Below the pieces are notes generated by a model, which was not told where the DNA came from, ran no database searches, and saw nothing but the letters and a program-made list of their open reading frames with translations. Source: Micavibrio sp. UBA2020 (GTDB taxonomy: Bacteria; Pseudomonadota; Alphaproteobacteria; Micavibrionales; UBA2020). From it: 13,159 nucleotides of DNA. The DNA is taken from contig DDBY01000141.1 of assembly GCA_002334985.1 (NCBI GenBank), positions 6,154 to 19,312 on the forward strand. Reading direction: 5' to 3'. A program made the position numbers and the translations under genes. Shown here one piece after another: positions 6,834 through 12,742 of the stretch. The stretch's first letter is position 1, and every line of letters begins with the position of its first letter.

Positions 6834-7595
6834 CTAGGGCTCCAGCGGCAGCTTGACGTGCGCATCGCGCCGGCGGCGGGGGAACATCATCAGCGGCATC
6901 AGCAAAAGCCCCGTGACCAGCCCGCCTGCGGCGCCCGCGGTCATGGCGGTTTCTTCCTGCTCGCGCACGGCGTTTTTCATGATGTCGCCCACCTCGCGCG
7001 ACATTTCTGCGTCCGACAAATCATCGCCGAATATGGCGCCGAAAACGGTGGACAGCTGCGCTTCTTGCAAAAAGCGGATGCCGTCGGTGTAATTGCCCGT
7101 ATGTTCCGAAACATCGCGCCCGACGCGGGTTTGATAATCCGCAATCAGGTCGCGGTAATTTTGCTCGGACAAGTTATGCGCCATGCGCAGGTCGTTGATG
7201 AAGGAAACCGCATTGTCCGTCAAAAGCGCGTCCAGCACGGCGGCCTCGTCCGGATTGTGCGATGTGCTTTCGGCAAGGCGCGCCGACAGCTGCTGAAGTC
7301 CGTCGATGCGCGCGGTGAATTCATCCACGCGGTTTGCCTGCAAAAGGTCGGGCTTCGCCCCGTCCGGCGTGCGGCCTTGGGTGAAAAGCTTTTCGGTCAT
7401 CATGCCTTCGGGCATGTCGGATACTTGCGCGACGGTAAAACCGCTCAGATGTGCATCGTTTTGCGCCTGCGTGATTTCATGGCCGATATACCCGCCGCCC
7501 GCCGCGCTGAAGGCCAGCACGGCAGATGCCGCCATGATGCGCATTTTCTTGTTGGCGGCGGCGGCCTTCTGGTTAAACTTTTTGCGAAATGACAT
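6834..7595 (-). CDS. Hypothetical membrane protein with two predicted transmembrane segments
   Basis: I do not recognise this 253-residue protein. Residues 1-18 are basic (MSFRKKFNQK, then NKKMRI). A hydrophobic segment covers about 19-38 (MAASAVLAFSAAGGGYIG), followed by a polar, largely helical, acidic region 40-215, then a second hydrophobic segment 218-238 (GAAGGLVTGLLLMPLMMF) with PRRRRD straight after. By the positive-inside rule both ends are cytoplasmic and the 175-residue middle is periplasmic. An uncleaved signal anchor is more likely than a cleaved signal, given no clear AXA site and the second helix. The middle contains no cysteine. Start ATG 7595 is decided by AAGGAG 7 nt upstream; a TTG six bases earlier lies too close to that site. 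It has a near-consensus promoter just past ubiA and ends next to the REP-like element. Confidence 0.75.
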   Translation of the reverse strand: MSFRKKFNQKAAAANKKMRIMAASAVLAFSAAGGGYIGHEITQAQNDAHLSGFTVAQVSDMPEGMMTEKLFTQGRTPDGAKPDLLQANRVDEFTARIDGLQQLSARLAESTSHNPDEAAVLDALLTDNAVSFINDLRMAHNLSEQNYRDLIADYQTRVGRDVSEHTGNYTDGIRFLQEAQLSTVFGAIFGDDLSDAEMSREVGDIMKNAVREQEETAMTAGAAGGLVTGLLLMPLMMFPRRRRDAHVKLPLEP

Positions 7596-7664
7596 GGGCA
7601 AACTCCTTGCCTGCCGGTTCTGGCGGGGCAGCGGGGGATTTATTTTTCAAAATGACAATGGCCG

Positions 7665-7693
7665 CTTATAGGCCGCAGGGGCGGGGGTGTCAA
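7665..7693 (-). promoter_or_regulatory. Near-consensus sigma70-type promoter for the two-TM protein gene
   Basis: On the minus strand TTGACA (7693-7688) and TATAAG (7670-7665) are 17 bp apart: a perfect -35, a 5-of-6 -10 and ideal spacing. The predicted leader is about 62 nt to ATG 7595. It begins 38 bp after the ubiA stop, so this gene need not depend on ubiA transcription. Confidence 0.75.
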
Positions 7694-7730
7694 GGCACGA
7701 AGGCTGCGCGGGGTTGCTGCGCTGCGGCAG

Positions 7731-8630
7731 CTACGCCGCGAAGAATATCAGCAGCAACAGCCCGAAATCGCGGTTGGCGCGGAACATGGCAAGGCTGCTC
7801 GCTGCATCGTCCATGCGCCAGTTTTTCAGCTGCCACAAAGCATGTGCCGCTGGGAGCGCCCAAAGTGCAAGCCCATAGCTAAAGCCGCCCGCATAAATTT
7901 TGGCCGCCGCGAAAAGCAAAAGGGCGAGGGTGAAAAACCCGCCGACCCATATTTTGCTTTTGCCGCCAAACAGGCGGGCGGTGGATTTGATGCCGGCCAG
8001 CGCGTCGTCTTCCTTATCCTGATGCGCATAGATGGTGTCGTAGGCCAGCGTCCAGAAAATGCCGCCCGTATAGGCGAGCAGCGGCGCGATGTTGATGCCG
8101 CCTTCAAGCGCGCTCCAGCCCATCAGCACGCCCCAGTTGAAGGTCAGCCCCAAAAAGGCCTGCGGCCACCATGTGACACGTTTCATCAGCGGATAGGCCA
8201 CAACAAGCCCCAGCGATAAAACGCCCATAAGGACGGTCAGCCCGTTGAAGCGGAGCAGGACGAGGAGTCCTATGCCCAGCAAGGCACCCAGAAACATCAT
8301 GGCCTGTTTGACGGTGACTTCGCCCGCGGGCAGGGGGCGCACGCGGGTGCGTGTAACGGCGGCATCCAGGTCGCGGTCCCACAGGTCGTTGACCACACAG
8401 CCCGCCCCGCGCATGACAACCGCCCCAAGGGCAAACAGCGCGGCATAGCGCAGGGTTTGCGAATCCATGCCCGTCACCCCGCCCGACGCCATCGCCAGCG
8501 CCCACCAGCAGGGCAGCAGCAACAGCCAGGTGCCAATCGGCCGGTCAAGGCGGGCAAGGGCGATATAGGGGTGCCAGCCCGCAGGGGTGCGGGTGAATAC
8601 GGGGTGCGTTTTGCGGATATCCGTGGTCAT
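7731..8630 (-). CDS. ubiA: 4-hydroxybenzoate polyprenyltransferase UbiA
   Basis: Integral membrane prenyltransferase that attaches the polyprenyl chain to 4-hydroxybenzoate, an early step of ubiquinone synthesis. The 299-residue length is normal. The first Asp-rich motif is NDLWDRDLD (81-89), followed by AAVTRTRVRPLPAGEV, typical of UbiA. The second is DTIYAHQDKEDD (198-209). Both bind the Mg2+-diphosphate of the prenyl donor. The rest is hydrophobic segments consistent with the family's multi-helix (about nine) bundle. ATG 8630 gives an N-terminus of ordinary length but has no Shine-Dalgarno match; the sequence TATACA lies 9 nt upstream, so a very short leader is possible. It is divergent from rsmE, and the 52 bp between the chosen starts must hold both promoters. 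Adjacency to rsmE and gshA recurs in alphaproteobacteria. Confidence 0.95.
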   Translation of the reverse strand: MTTDIRKTHPVFTRTPAGWHPYIALARLDRPIGTWLLLLPCWWALAMASGGVTGMDSQTLRYAALFALGAVVMRGAGCVVNDLWDRDLDAAVTRTRVRPLPAGEVTVKQAMMFLGALLGIGLLVLLRFNGLTVLMGVLSLGLVVAYPLMKRVTWWPQAFLGLTFNWGVLMGWSALEGGINIAPLLAYTGGIFWTLAYDTIYAHQDKEDDALAGIKSTARLFGGKSKIWVGGFFTLALLLFAAAKIYAGGFSYGLALWALPAAHALWQLKNWRMDDAASSLAMFRANRDFGLLLLIFFAA

Positions 8631-8646
8631 GGGCGGGAGTGTATAT

Positions 8647-8676
8647 TTGAAAGAATATGAGGGAAAGTGGTATCCT
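8647..8676 (+). promoter_or_regulatory. Possible promoter with a very short or absent leader before rsmE
   Basis: TTGAAA (8647-8652, 5 of 6) and TATCCT (8671-8676, 4 of 6) are 18 bp apart. The -10 ends 6 bp before ATG 8683, so the start codon coincides with the expected +1. This is weaker than the promoter before the YgaP-like gene but has the same geometry. Confidence 0.4.
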
Positions 8677-8682
8677 ATAGGT

Positions 8683-9441
8683 ATGGGGTCTGAAAATGTA
8701 CATAGCCGCCTTTTGAGGTTGTTTGTCCCGCAAGAACCGCCGGAGGCGGGCGGCGTTTGCGCGCTGTCCGACCGTCAGGCGCATTACCTGCGTAACGTTA
8801 TGCGGGCGGAGGTGGGGCAGAACCTGCGCGTTTTCGACGGCACCAGCGGGGAGTGGCTGGCGCAAATCAAAGAGCTTAATAAAAAAAATACCTTGGTTTC
8901 GTTTGTTGAGAAAATACGCGAACAGGTAAACAGCCCCGATATTTATGTGCTGGCATCGCCCGTTAAAAAAGAAGCGTTTGATTTCATGATTGAAAAAGCC
9001 TCTGAACTGGGGGCTAAGGCTTTTCAGCCAATTATCTGTAATAGAACGGTAATCCAGCGTATCAACGAAGACCGCCTGCAAACGCAGGCCGTCGAGGCGG
9101 CGGAACAGTGCGAGCGGCTGGATGTGATGCGTATTTTGCCCATTAAACCGCTAAAAGATGTTTTGGAATCATTGCCTTTGGATAAAAAGCTTATCTTTTG
9201 CATCGAGCGTGCGCAGGCGCCGATGATAATCCAGCGGCTACAAGGCGGGGATATACGCCCGCCGCTGGCCGTCCTGATAGGCCCCGAGGGCGGTTTCAGC
9301 CCCGAGGAAGCGGAAAGGGTCTCCGCCCTGCCGCAGGCCCACCCTGTGTCTCTGGGGCCCCGTATTCTGCGGGCGGAGACGGCGCTGGTTTCTGCCCTGA
9401 CCTGTGTGCAGGGTTTGGTCGGTGACTGGCCGCCCAAATAG
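8683..9441 (+). CDS. rsmE: 16S rRNA (uracil1498-N3)-methyltransferase RsmE
   Basis: SPOUT-class (trefoil-knot) methyltransferase that makes m3U1498 in the 30S decoding region using S-adenosylmethionine. From ATG 8683 it is 252 residues, normal for RsmE. The N-terminal PUA-like domain begins LRLFVP (11-16) with QAHYLRNVMR (32-41). The knot carries KASELG (105-110), IGPEGGFSPEE (199-209) and LGPRILRAETA (224-234), which form the cofactor site. In-frame upstream starts exist (8629 would add 18 residues and overlap the ubiA start), but homology begins only after 8683; TTG codons near residue 10 are further options. There is no clear Shine-Dalgarno site at 8683. An A8 run at 8881-8888 inside the gene could allow polymerase slippage. 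Base composition around 8870-9200 is AT-richer than the neighbours. gshA follows after 250 bp with its own promoter. Confidence 0.93.
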   Translation: MGSENVHSRLLRLFVPQEPPEAGGVCALSDRQAHYLRNVMRAEVGQNLRVFDGTSGEWLAQIKELNKKNTLVSFVEKIREQVNSPDIYVLASPVKKEAFDFMIEKASELGAKAFQPIICNRTVIQRINEDRLQTQAVEAAEQCERLDVMRILPIKPLKDVLESLPLDKKLIFCIERAQAPMIIQRLQGGDIRPPLAVLIGPEGGFSPEEAERVSALPQAHPVSLGPRILRAETALVSALTCVQGLVGDWPPK

Positions 9442-9480
9442 CGCGGCTATTAATTCCCGTAAAATAAGAAATGTTATATC

Positions 9481-9509
9481 CTTTCAAAGTAATTTTATTT
9501 CTTTGAAAG
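9481..9509. repeat. 9-bp perfect inverted repeat upstream of the gshA promoter
   Basis: CTTTCAAAG (9481-9489) and CTTTGAAAG (9501-9509) are perfect inverted arms with an 11-bp AT spacer. It lies 39 bp after the rsmE stop and ends 24 bp before the gshA -35. With no T run after it, an operator is as likely as a terminator. Confidence 0.55.
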
Positions 9510-9523
9510 ATAATTACGTTATC
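9509..9523. promoter_or_regulatory. GATAA-N5-TTATC inverted repeat adjoining the gshA -35
   Basis: GATAA (9509-9513) and TTATC (9519-9523) form a 15-bp dyad ending 10 bp before the -35. Size and place fit a binding site for a dimeric regulator; the protein is unknown. Confidence 0.4.
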
Positions 9524-9533
9524 AAAAAGAATA

Positions 9534-9562
9534 TTGACATAACCGAATAAATTCGCTATAAA
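9534..9562 (+). promoter_or_regulatory. Near-consensus sigma70-type promoter of gshA
   Basis: TTGACA (9534-9539) and TATAAA (9557-9562) are separated by exactly 17 bp: perfect -35, 5-of-6 -10. The predicted start near 9569 gives a 5' leader of about 120 nt before ATG 9692. Confidence 0.8.
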
Positions 9563-9569
9563 GTCATAA

Positions 9570-9633
9570 AGTCCCGCGAACTGCCGAATTTTTTATTCTT
9601 AAACATAAAAAAAGAATTTGGCCGTCCGGGATT
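9570..9633 (+). ncRNA. Foldable two-tier hairpin in the gshA 5' leader
   Basis: Inner stem: GCCGAATTTTTT (9583-9594) pairs with AAAGAATTTGGC (9611-9622), 12 bp including two G-U pairs, with a 16-nt loop. Outer stem: AGTCCCG (9570-9576) pairs with CGGGATT (9627-9633), 7 bp including one G-U, across an internal loop. The structure begins right at the predicted transcript start. It matches no riboswitch I know. It could be a regulatory leader, a 5' stabilising structure, or simply an AT-rich fold. Confidence 0.4.
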
Positions 9634-9680
9634 TTCAGGTTAGAACGTCCTCTTTTTTAAAATCCAAAACTTAACGAAAT

Positions 9681-9713
9681 ATGGTGTGTAAATGTCCAGT
9701 GCCAGCCAGGTAG
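9681..9713 (+). other. Possible 10-codon leader ORF overlapping the gshA start
   Basis: ATG 9681 opens a frame reading MVCKCPVPAR and stopping at TAG 9711-9713. It overlaps the gshA start (9692) in another frame. Two of ten codons are UGU (Cys), the substrate of the enzyme below. There is no Shine-Dalgarno site in front of it, so translation is doubtful. Confidence 0.2.
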
Positions 9714-11161
9714 ATAACAAACCCATCGAGAACAAGCGCGAGCTGGTCGAATGGTTTGAAAAAGGTTGTACGCCCGCGGACAAGCTGCTTATCGGCGTCG
9801 AGCATGAAAAGCCGCCGTTTTACTTGGACAACAACGCCCCCGTTCCCTTCACGGGTGAAAACGGCCGCAAGGGCGTCAGCGACTTTATCGCAAAGATGAT
9901 TGCCGAACGCGGCTGGTATCCGGGCGAGCCGGAGCGCGGCGTTACCATCGACCTCAAAAAGAACAACGCCGGCTGGACGTTCGAGCCCGGCCTGCAAATG
10001 GAAACCGGCGGCGCGCCGCTGCGTAACGTTCACCAGAACGCCAAAGAAACCGACGAAACCATCCGCGAAGCTGTTGAAGTGACCAAGTCGCTGGGCTTCG
10101 GCGTTCTCGCGCAGGGCTATCACCCCACGCATTCGTCCAAAGACCTGCCCTTCATGCCCAAGACGCGTTACGAAGCGCTGGCCAGCTGGTTCAAGGAAAA
10201 GAAATTCCCGAACGCGCAGGATGTTGCGTCCTGCACTTCGACCGTTCAGGTCAACATGGGCTACCAGTCCGAAGAAGACATGGTGAAAATGCTGCGCGTC
10301 AGCCTGTCCTTGCAGCCGGTGGCGGTGGCGCTTTTCGCCAACTCGCCCTTCGCTGACGGCAAGCCGACGGATTACGAAAGCTACCGCAGCCACAAACTGT
10401 ATAAAAATATGGGCGGCCGTTATGGCTTCATGCTGCCCGTGGCCTTCGAAGAAGGTTTCGGCTTCGAAAAATTCGCGGACTACGCCATGCGCGACATGCC
10501 CATGCTCGGCCTTTACAAAGGCAACGTGTTCATGGACGCCAAGGGCGGCAAGTTCGAAGACTTCATGGACGGCAAACTGGGCGTATGCCCCGGCCAGCAA
10601 GCGACCATCAGCGACTGGCAGAACCACCTGAACACCATCTGGCCCGAAGTCCGCCTGCGTAAATTCCTTGAAATGCGCGGCACCGACAACGGCCCACAGG
10701 AAATGATTAAAGCGCTGCCCGCGTTCTGGGTCGGCTTGCTGTACGATAAACAATCTCTCGACCAGGCCTATAACATGGTCAAGGATTGGACGGAAAACGA
10801 CCGCGAATTGCTGCGCGTCATGACGCCGCAGACGGGTCTGCAGACCAAGTTCCTCGGTACGACCGTTCAGGACATTGCCAAGAACTGTCTGGCGCTGTCC
10901 GAAGCGGGTTTGAAACGCCGCAACGTACGCAACGAACTGGGCCAGACCGAAGGCATCTATCTGGAGCCGCTGCACGAAATCGCGGATACCGGCCGTAACT
11001 GGGCTGCACGTCTGAAAGACCGTTTCCACAACGCGTGGGGCGGGGACATCAACCACCTGTTCACGGAAATGTCCTACGAAGCGAACCCCTCCGTCCTGCG
11101 TGCGCCTGCGCCCGCGGTGTCGCAGAAAAAAATCTTCGTTCCCGGATCCAAAAACGGCTAA
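9692..11161 (+). CDS. gshA: Glutamate-cysteine ligase, plant/alphaproteobacterial type
   Basis: Makes gamma-glutamylcysteine from glutamate, cysteine and ATP, the first and rate-limiting step of glutathione synthesis, in the cytosol. The 489-residue product belongs to the GCS2 group shared by plants and alphaproteobacteria, not the E. coli GshA type. Visible landmarks: GVEHEK (35-40, the Glu pair binding Mg2+), EPGLQMETGGAPLRNVH (98-114), ASCTSTVQVNMGY (179-191), PVAVALFANSPF (209-220), DYESYRSH (227-234) and EVRLRKFLEMRGTDNGPQE (319-337). Length is slightly above the usual 450-460, with some extra residues at both ends. ATG 9692 has a modest GGTG 5 nt upstream. The gene has a near-consensus promoter, a long leader with dyads and a hairpin, and an intrinsic terminator, so it forms its own unit after rsmE. 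gshB is not in the window. Codon use is strongly biased to C-ending codons, suggesting good expression. Confidence 0.95.
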   Translation: MSSASQVDNKPIENKRELVEWFEKGCTPADKLLIGVEHEKPPFYLDNNAPVPFTGENGRKGVSDFIAKMIAERGWYPGEPERGVTIDLKKNNAGWTFEPGLQMETGGAPLRNVHQNAKETDETIREAVEVTKSLGFGVLAQGYHPTHSSKDLPFMPKTRYEALASWFKEKKFPNAQDVASCTSTVQVNMGYQSEEDMVKMLRVSLSLQPVAVALFANSPFADGKPTDYESYRSHKLYKNMGGRYGFMLPVAFEEGFGFEKFADYAMRDMPMLGLYKGNVFMDAKGGKFEDFMDGKLGVCPGQQATISDWQNHLNTIWPEVRLRKFLEMRGTDNGPQEMIKALPAFWVGLLYDKQSLDQAYNMVKDWTENDRELLRVMTPQTGLQTKFLGTTVQDIAKNCLALSEAGLKRRNVRNELGQTEGIYLEPLHEIADTGRNWAARLKDRFHNAWGGDINHLFTEMSYEANPSVLRAPAPAVSQKKIFVPGSKNG

Positions 11162-11191
11162 GGCCGGAGCGTAAGGCACGAAAATTCCAAC

Positions 11192-11228
11192 AAAAAACCC
11201 CCGCTGGAAACGGCGGGGTTTTTTGTTG
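11192..11228 (+). terminator. Rho-independent terminator of gshA
   Basis: CCCCGC (11199-11204) pairs with GCGGGG (11213-11218) around the loop TGGAAACG. A and T runs extend the stem, with one unpaired C at 11198, and six T follow. It lies 30 bp after the gshA stop. Confidence 0.9.
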
Positions 11229-11246
11229 CGATTTTATGGCAGGGGG

Positions 11247-11274
11247 TTGACAGAATGTCTTTGTTCCATAAAAT
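11247..11274 (+). promoter_or_regulatory. Sigma70-type promoter of the VWA gene
   Basis: TTGACA (11247-11252) and TAAAAT (11269-11274) are 16 bp apart: perfect -35, 5-of-6 -10. It starts 19 bp after the gshA terminator and gives a leader of about 64 nt. A small dyad ACAGT-A-ACTGT (11291-11301) lies just downstream of the predicted start. Confidence 0.7.
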
Positions 11275-11344
11275 CCAGTCATTCATTTTTACAGTAACTG
11301 TCCCGCCATCCTGCGGAAGCCTTCAATGACCGGAGTGTCAAAAA

Positions 11345-12262
11345 ATGTCTGCATCTGAGCCCAATAATACTGCCCGCGATATTCTGCGCCTGCGTGATGA
11401 ATTTGCCCGCCGTGCCGAACGTGAAAACCAAACGGCCCGCCGCTTGGAAGAGCAGGCGCGTGCCGCGCGCGCGGCCGCACAGCAACTGGAACAGCAGGCG
11501 CAAGTCATGCAACAGGCCTATGCGCTTTTGCAAAAAGACGAGGCGGAGAAACGCACCAGCGAAGCCGCATCGGCATTCGATACCGTGCTGACGGCCAAGA
11601 ACGCCAAGCGTAACTTTGTGTTTATGATTGACGGTTCGGGCAGCATGCAGGGTATTTTTGAGCGTGCTATCGACACCATCTACGAAACATCCAAAAAAAT
11701 TGCCGCAAAAGGCGGCAGCGTGGATGTGATTATTTTCGGCAACCATACCCCCGTCATGCTGGACATTAACAACGAAAGCCAGCGCCTGTACGCAAAAAAA
11801 GGCCTGAACAGCGGTACCGACATGGCCCCCAGCCTGCAAGGGCTTGCCGGTATATTGCCGTCGAACAAACCTGCACATGTCGTCGTTGTCAGCGATGGCG
11901 ATATTTTCGACAAGCAAAAATCGCAAGAACAGCTGAACGCGATACTGGCGTCTTTCCCCAAAGTGCAGCTGTCCACTGTCGTTGCCCACAATAGCGCCCA
12001 GCCGCAGCGCGTTTATCAAGAAGTCTTCTATACTTCCGCTGCGCAAGCTCAGCCGCGTGCAACGGGTCTGCGCAAAACGCAGATGGAGGAAATGATGGAC
12101 GGGCTGACCGTGGCAAACGACCGCGCGAAGCCCTCTGTCACGGTTGTGGCGTCTGCCGACGTGGGGCTGGCGATTGCCGCAACTTTGACGCAGCAGCTGG
12201 AACAGGCAAACAAGCCCGTCCTGCGCCGCCCCAAGCCGCCGAAAAACGCGCCCGGTCAATAA
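11345..12262 (+). CDS. Cytosolic coiled-coil + von Willebrand factor A domain protein
   Basis: A 305-residue protein with no signal peptide or membrane segment. Residues about 10-85 form a long charged helix rich in Ala, Arg, Gln and Glu, a probable coiled coil. Residues 90-235 are a VWA domain with an intact metal-ion-dependent adhesion site: DGSGS (96-100), Thr158 in NSGTDM, and Asp184 in VVSDGD. Such sites bind Mg2+ and a partner acidic group, so this is likely a binding or scaffold protein. The C-terminus (about 236-305) is polar and ends in a Pro/Lys/Arg-rich tail. Cytosolic VWA proteins often work with a MoxR-type AAA+ ATPase, but none is in the window, so the partner is unknown. Start ATG 11345 has GGAG 9 nt upstream. 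It is a single-gene unit with its own promoter and a perfect terminator, bracketed by duplicated 26-bp terminator cores. Confidence 0.82.
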   Translation: MSASEPNNTARDILRLRDEFARRAERENQTARRLEEQARAARAAAQQLEQQAQVMQQAYALLQKDEAEKRTSEAASAFDTVLTAKNAKRNFVFMIDGSGSMQGIFERAIDTIYETSKKIAAKGGSVDVIIFGNHTPVMLDINNESQRLYAKKGLNSGTDMAPSLQGLAGILPSNKPAHVVVVSDGDIFDKQKSQEQLNAILASFPKVQLSTVVAHNSAQPQRVYQEVFYTSAAQAQPRATGLRKTQMEEMMDGLTVANDRAKPSVTVVASADVGLAIAATLTQQLEQANKPVLRRPKPPKNAPGQ

Positions 12263-12276
12263 GCGCAAGGCTACGT

Positions 12277-12318
12277 CAAACAAAAACCCCCGCTGGAAAC
12301 GGCGGGGGTTTTTGTTTG
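12277..12318. terminator. Bidirectional terminator between the VWA gene and the lipoprotein gene
   Basis: A perfect 17-bp stem (12277-12293 with 12302-12318) surrounds the loop TGGAAACG. The stem has a GC core flanked by five A on the left and five T on the right, so it can terminate the plus-strand VWA gene and the convergent minus-strand lipoprotein gene. Its loop and core match the gshA terminator. Confidence 0.92.
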
Positions 12319-12326
12319 GTTGGATG

Positions 12327-12740
12327 TCAGGGCTTTTGCCCGCCCGGGCAGTTGTTGCCGTGCTGCGACCAGTCGATGACCTTGCCGCCCTTCAGGTGCA
12401 GGCTGCGCTCGCACGACAGGCGCACGCGGCGCGAGGGTGCGCCCGCGCAGGTGGAATAGCCGAAGTCGCCCGGGAAACTGCCGACGCAAACGGTGCTGGT
12501 CAGGCTGTCATAACGGTCGGAGAATTCTTCGTAGGCGAGAATTTTAACGCCGCTTTCCAGCGTATAGGTTTTGTCGGGCACGCCCCATGCCTTGATGACG
12601 GCTTCTTCGTTTTGTCCGATGAAGCTGTTCATGCGCTCCACATTCCGTTCAGCCCCTGTACCCGCGCAAGCGGCCAGAAACAGGCAGGCGATAACGCCAA
12701 GGGCGATGGAAATCTGACGGACGGAGGCGGCGATGGACAT
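12327..12740 (-). CDS. Small outer-envelope lipoprotein, possibly BamE/SmpA-like fold
   Basis: A 137-residue predicted lipoprotein. From ATG 12740 the signal peptide runs MSIAASVRQISIALGVIACL and ends in the lipobox LAAC, with Cys25 the lipidated residue; Ala at +2 favours the outer membrane. The mature part begins AGTGAERNVERMNSFIGQNE and contains EEAVIKAWGVPDKTY followed by LAYEE. This G..E..V...WG.P pattern is shared by SmpA/OmlA (BamE)-like and other small lipoproteins, but I would not call it BamE. Four further Cys residues lie in the second half (VCVGS, STCAG, LSCER, NNCPG), possibly two disulfides in the periplasm. The start is decided by GGAG 9 nt upstream and by the signal; longer in-frame readings run back into trkH. 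The gene starts 2 nt after the trkH stop, with its ribosome site inside trkH, so it is cotranscribed and probably coupled. Confidence 0.82.
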   Translation of the reverse strand: MSIAASVRQISIALGVIACLFLAACAGTGAERNVERMNSFIGQNEEAVIKAWGVPDKTYTLESGVKILAYEEFSDRYDSLTSTVCVGSFPGDFGYSTCAGAPSRRVRLSCERSLHLKGGKVIDWSQHGNNCPGGQKP

Positions 12741-12742
12741 TT

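Noticed and set aside
7590..7601. TTG at 7601 as the start of the two-TM protein
   Set aside because: Only 1 nt separates it from AAGGAG; ATG 7595 has ideal 7-nt spacing.
9671..11179. 502-codon minus-strand open frame opposite gshA, and a similar one at 11279-12283 opposite the VWA gene
   Set aside because: Both are His/Phe/Gln/Arg-rich shadows with no recognisable domain; gshA and the VWA protein have clear family motifs, promoters and terminators on the plus strand.
11274..11334. TCCAGTCA pairing with TGACCGGA to hide the VWA ribosome site
   Set aside because: The left arm lies at or before the predicted transcript start and one pair is a mismatch, so the fold is unlikely to exist in the mRNA.
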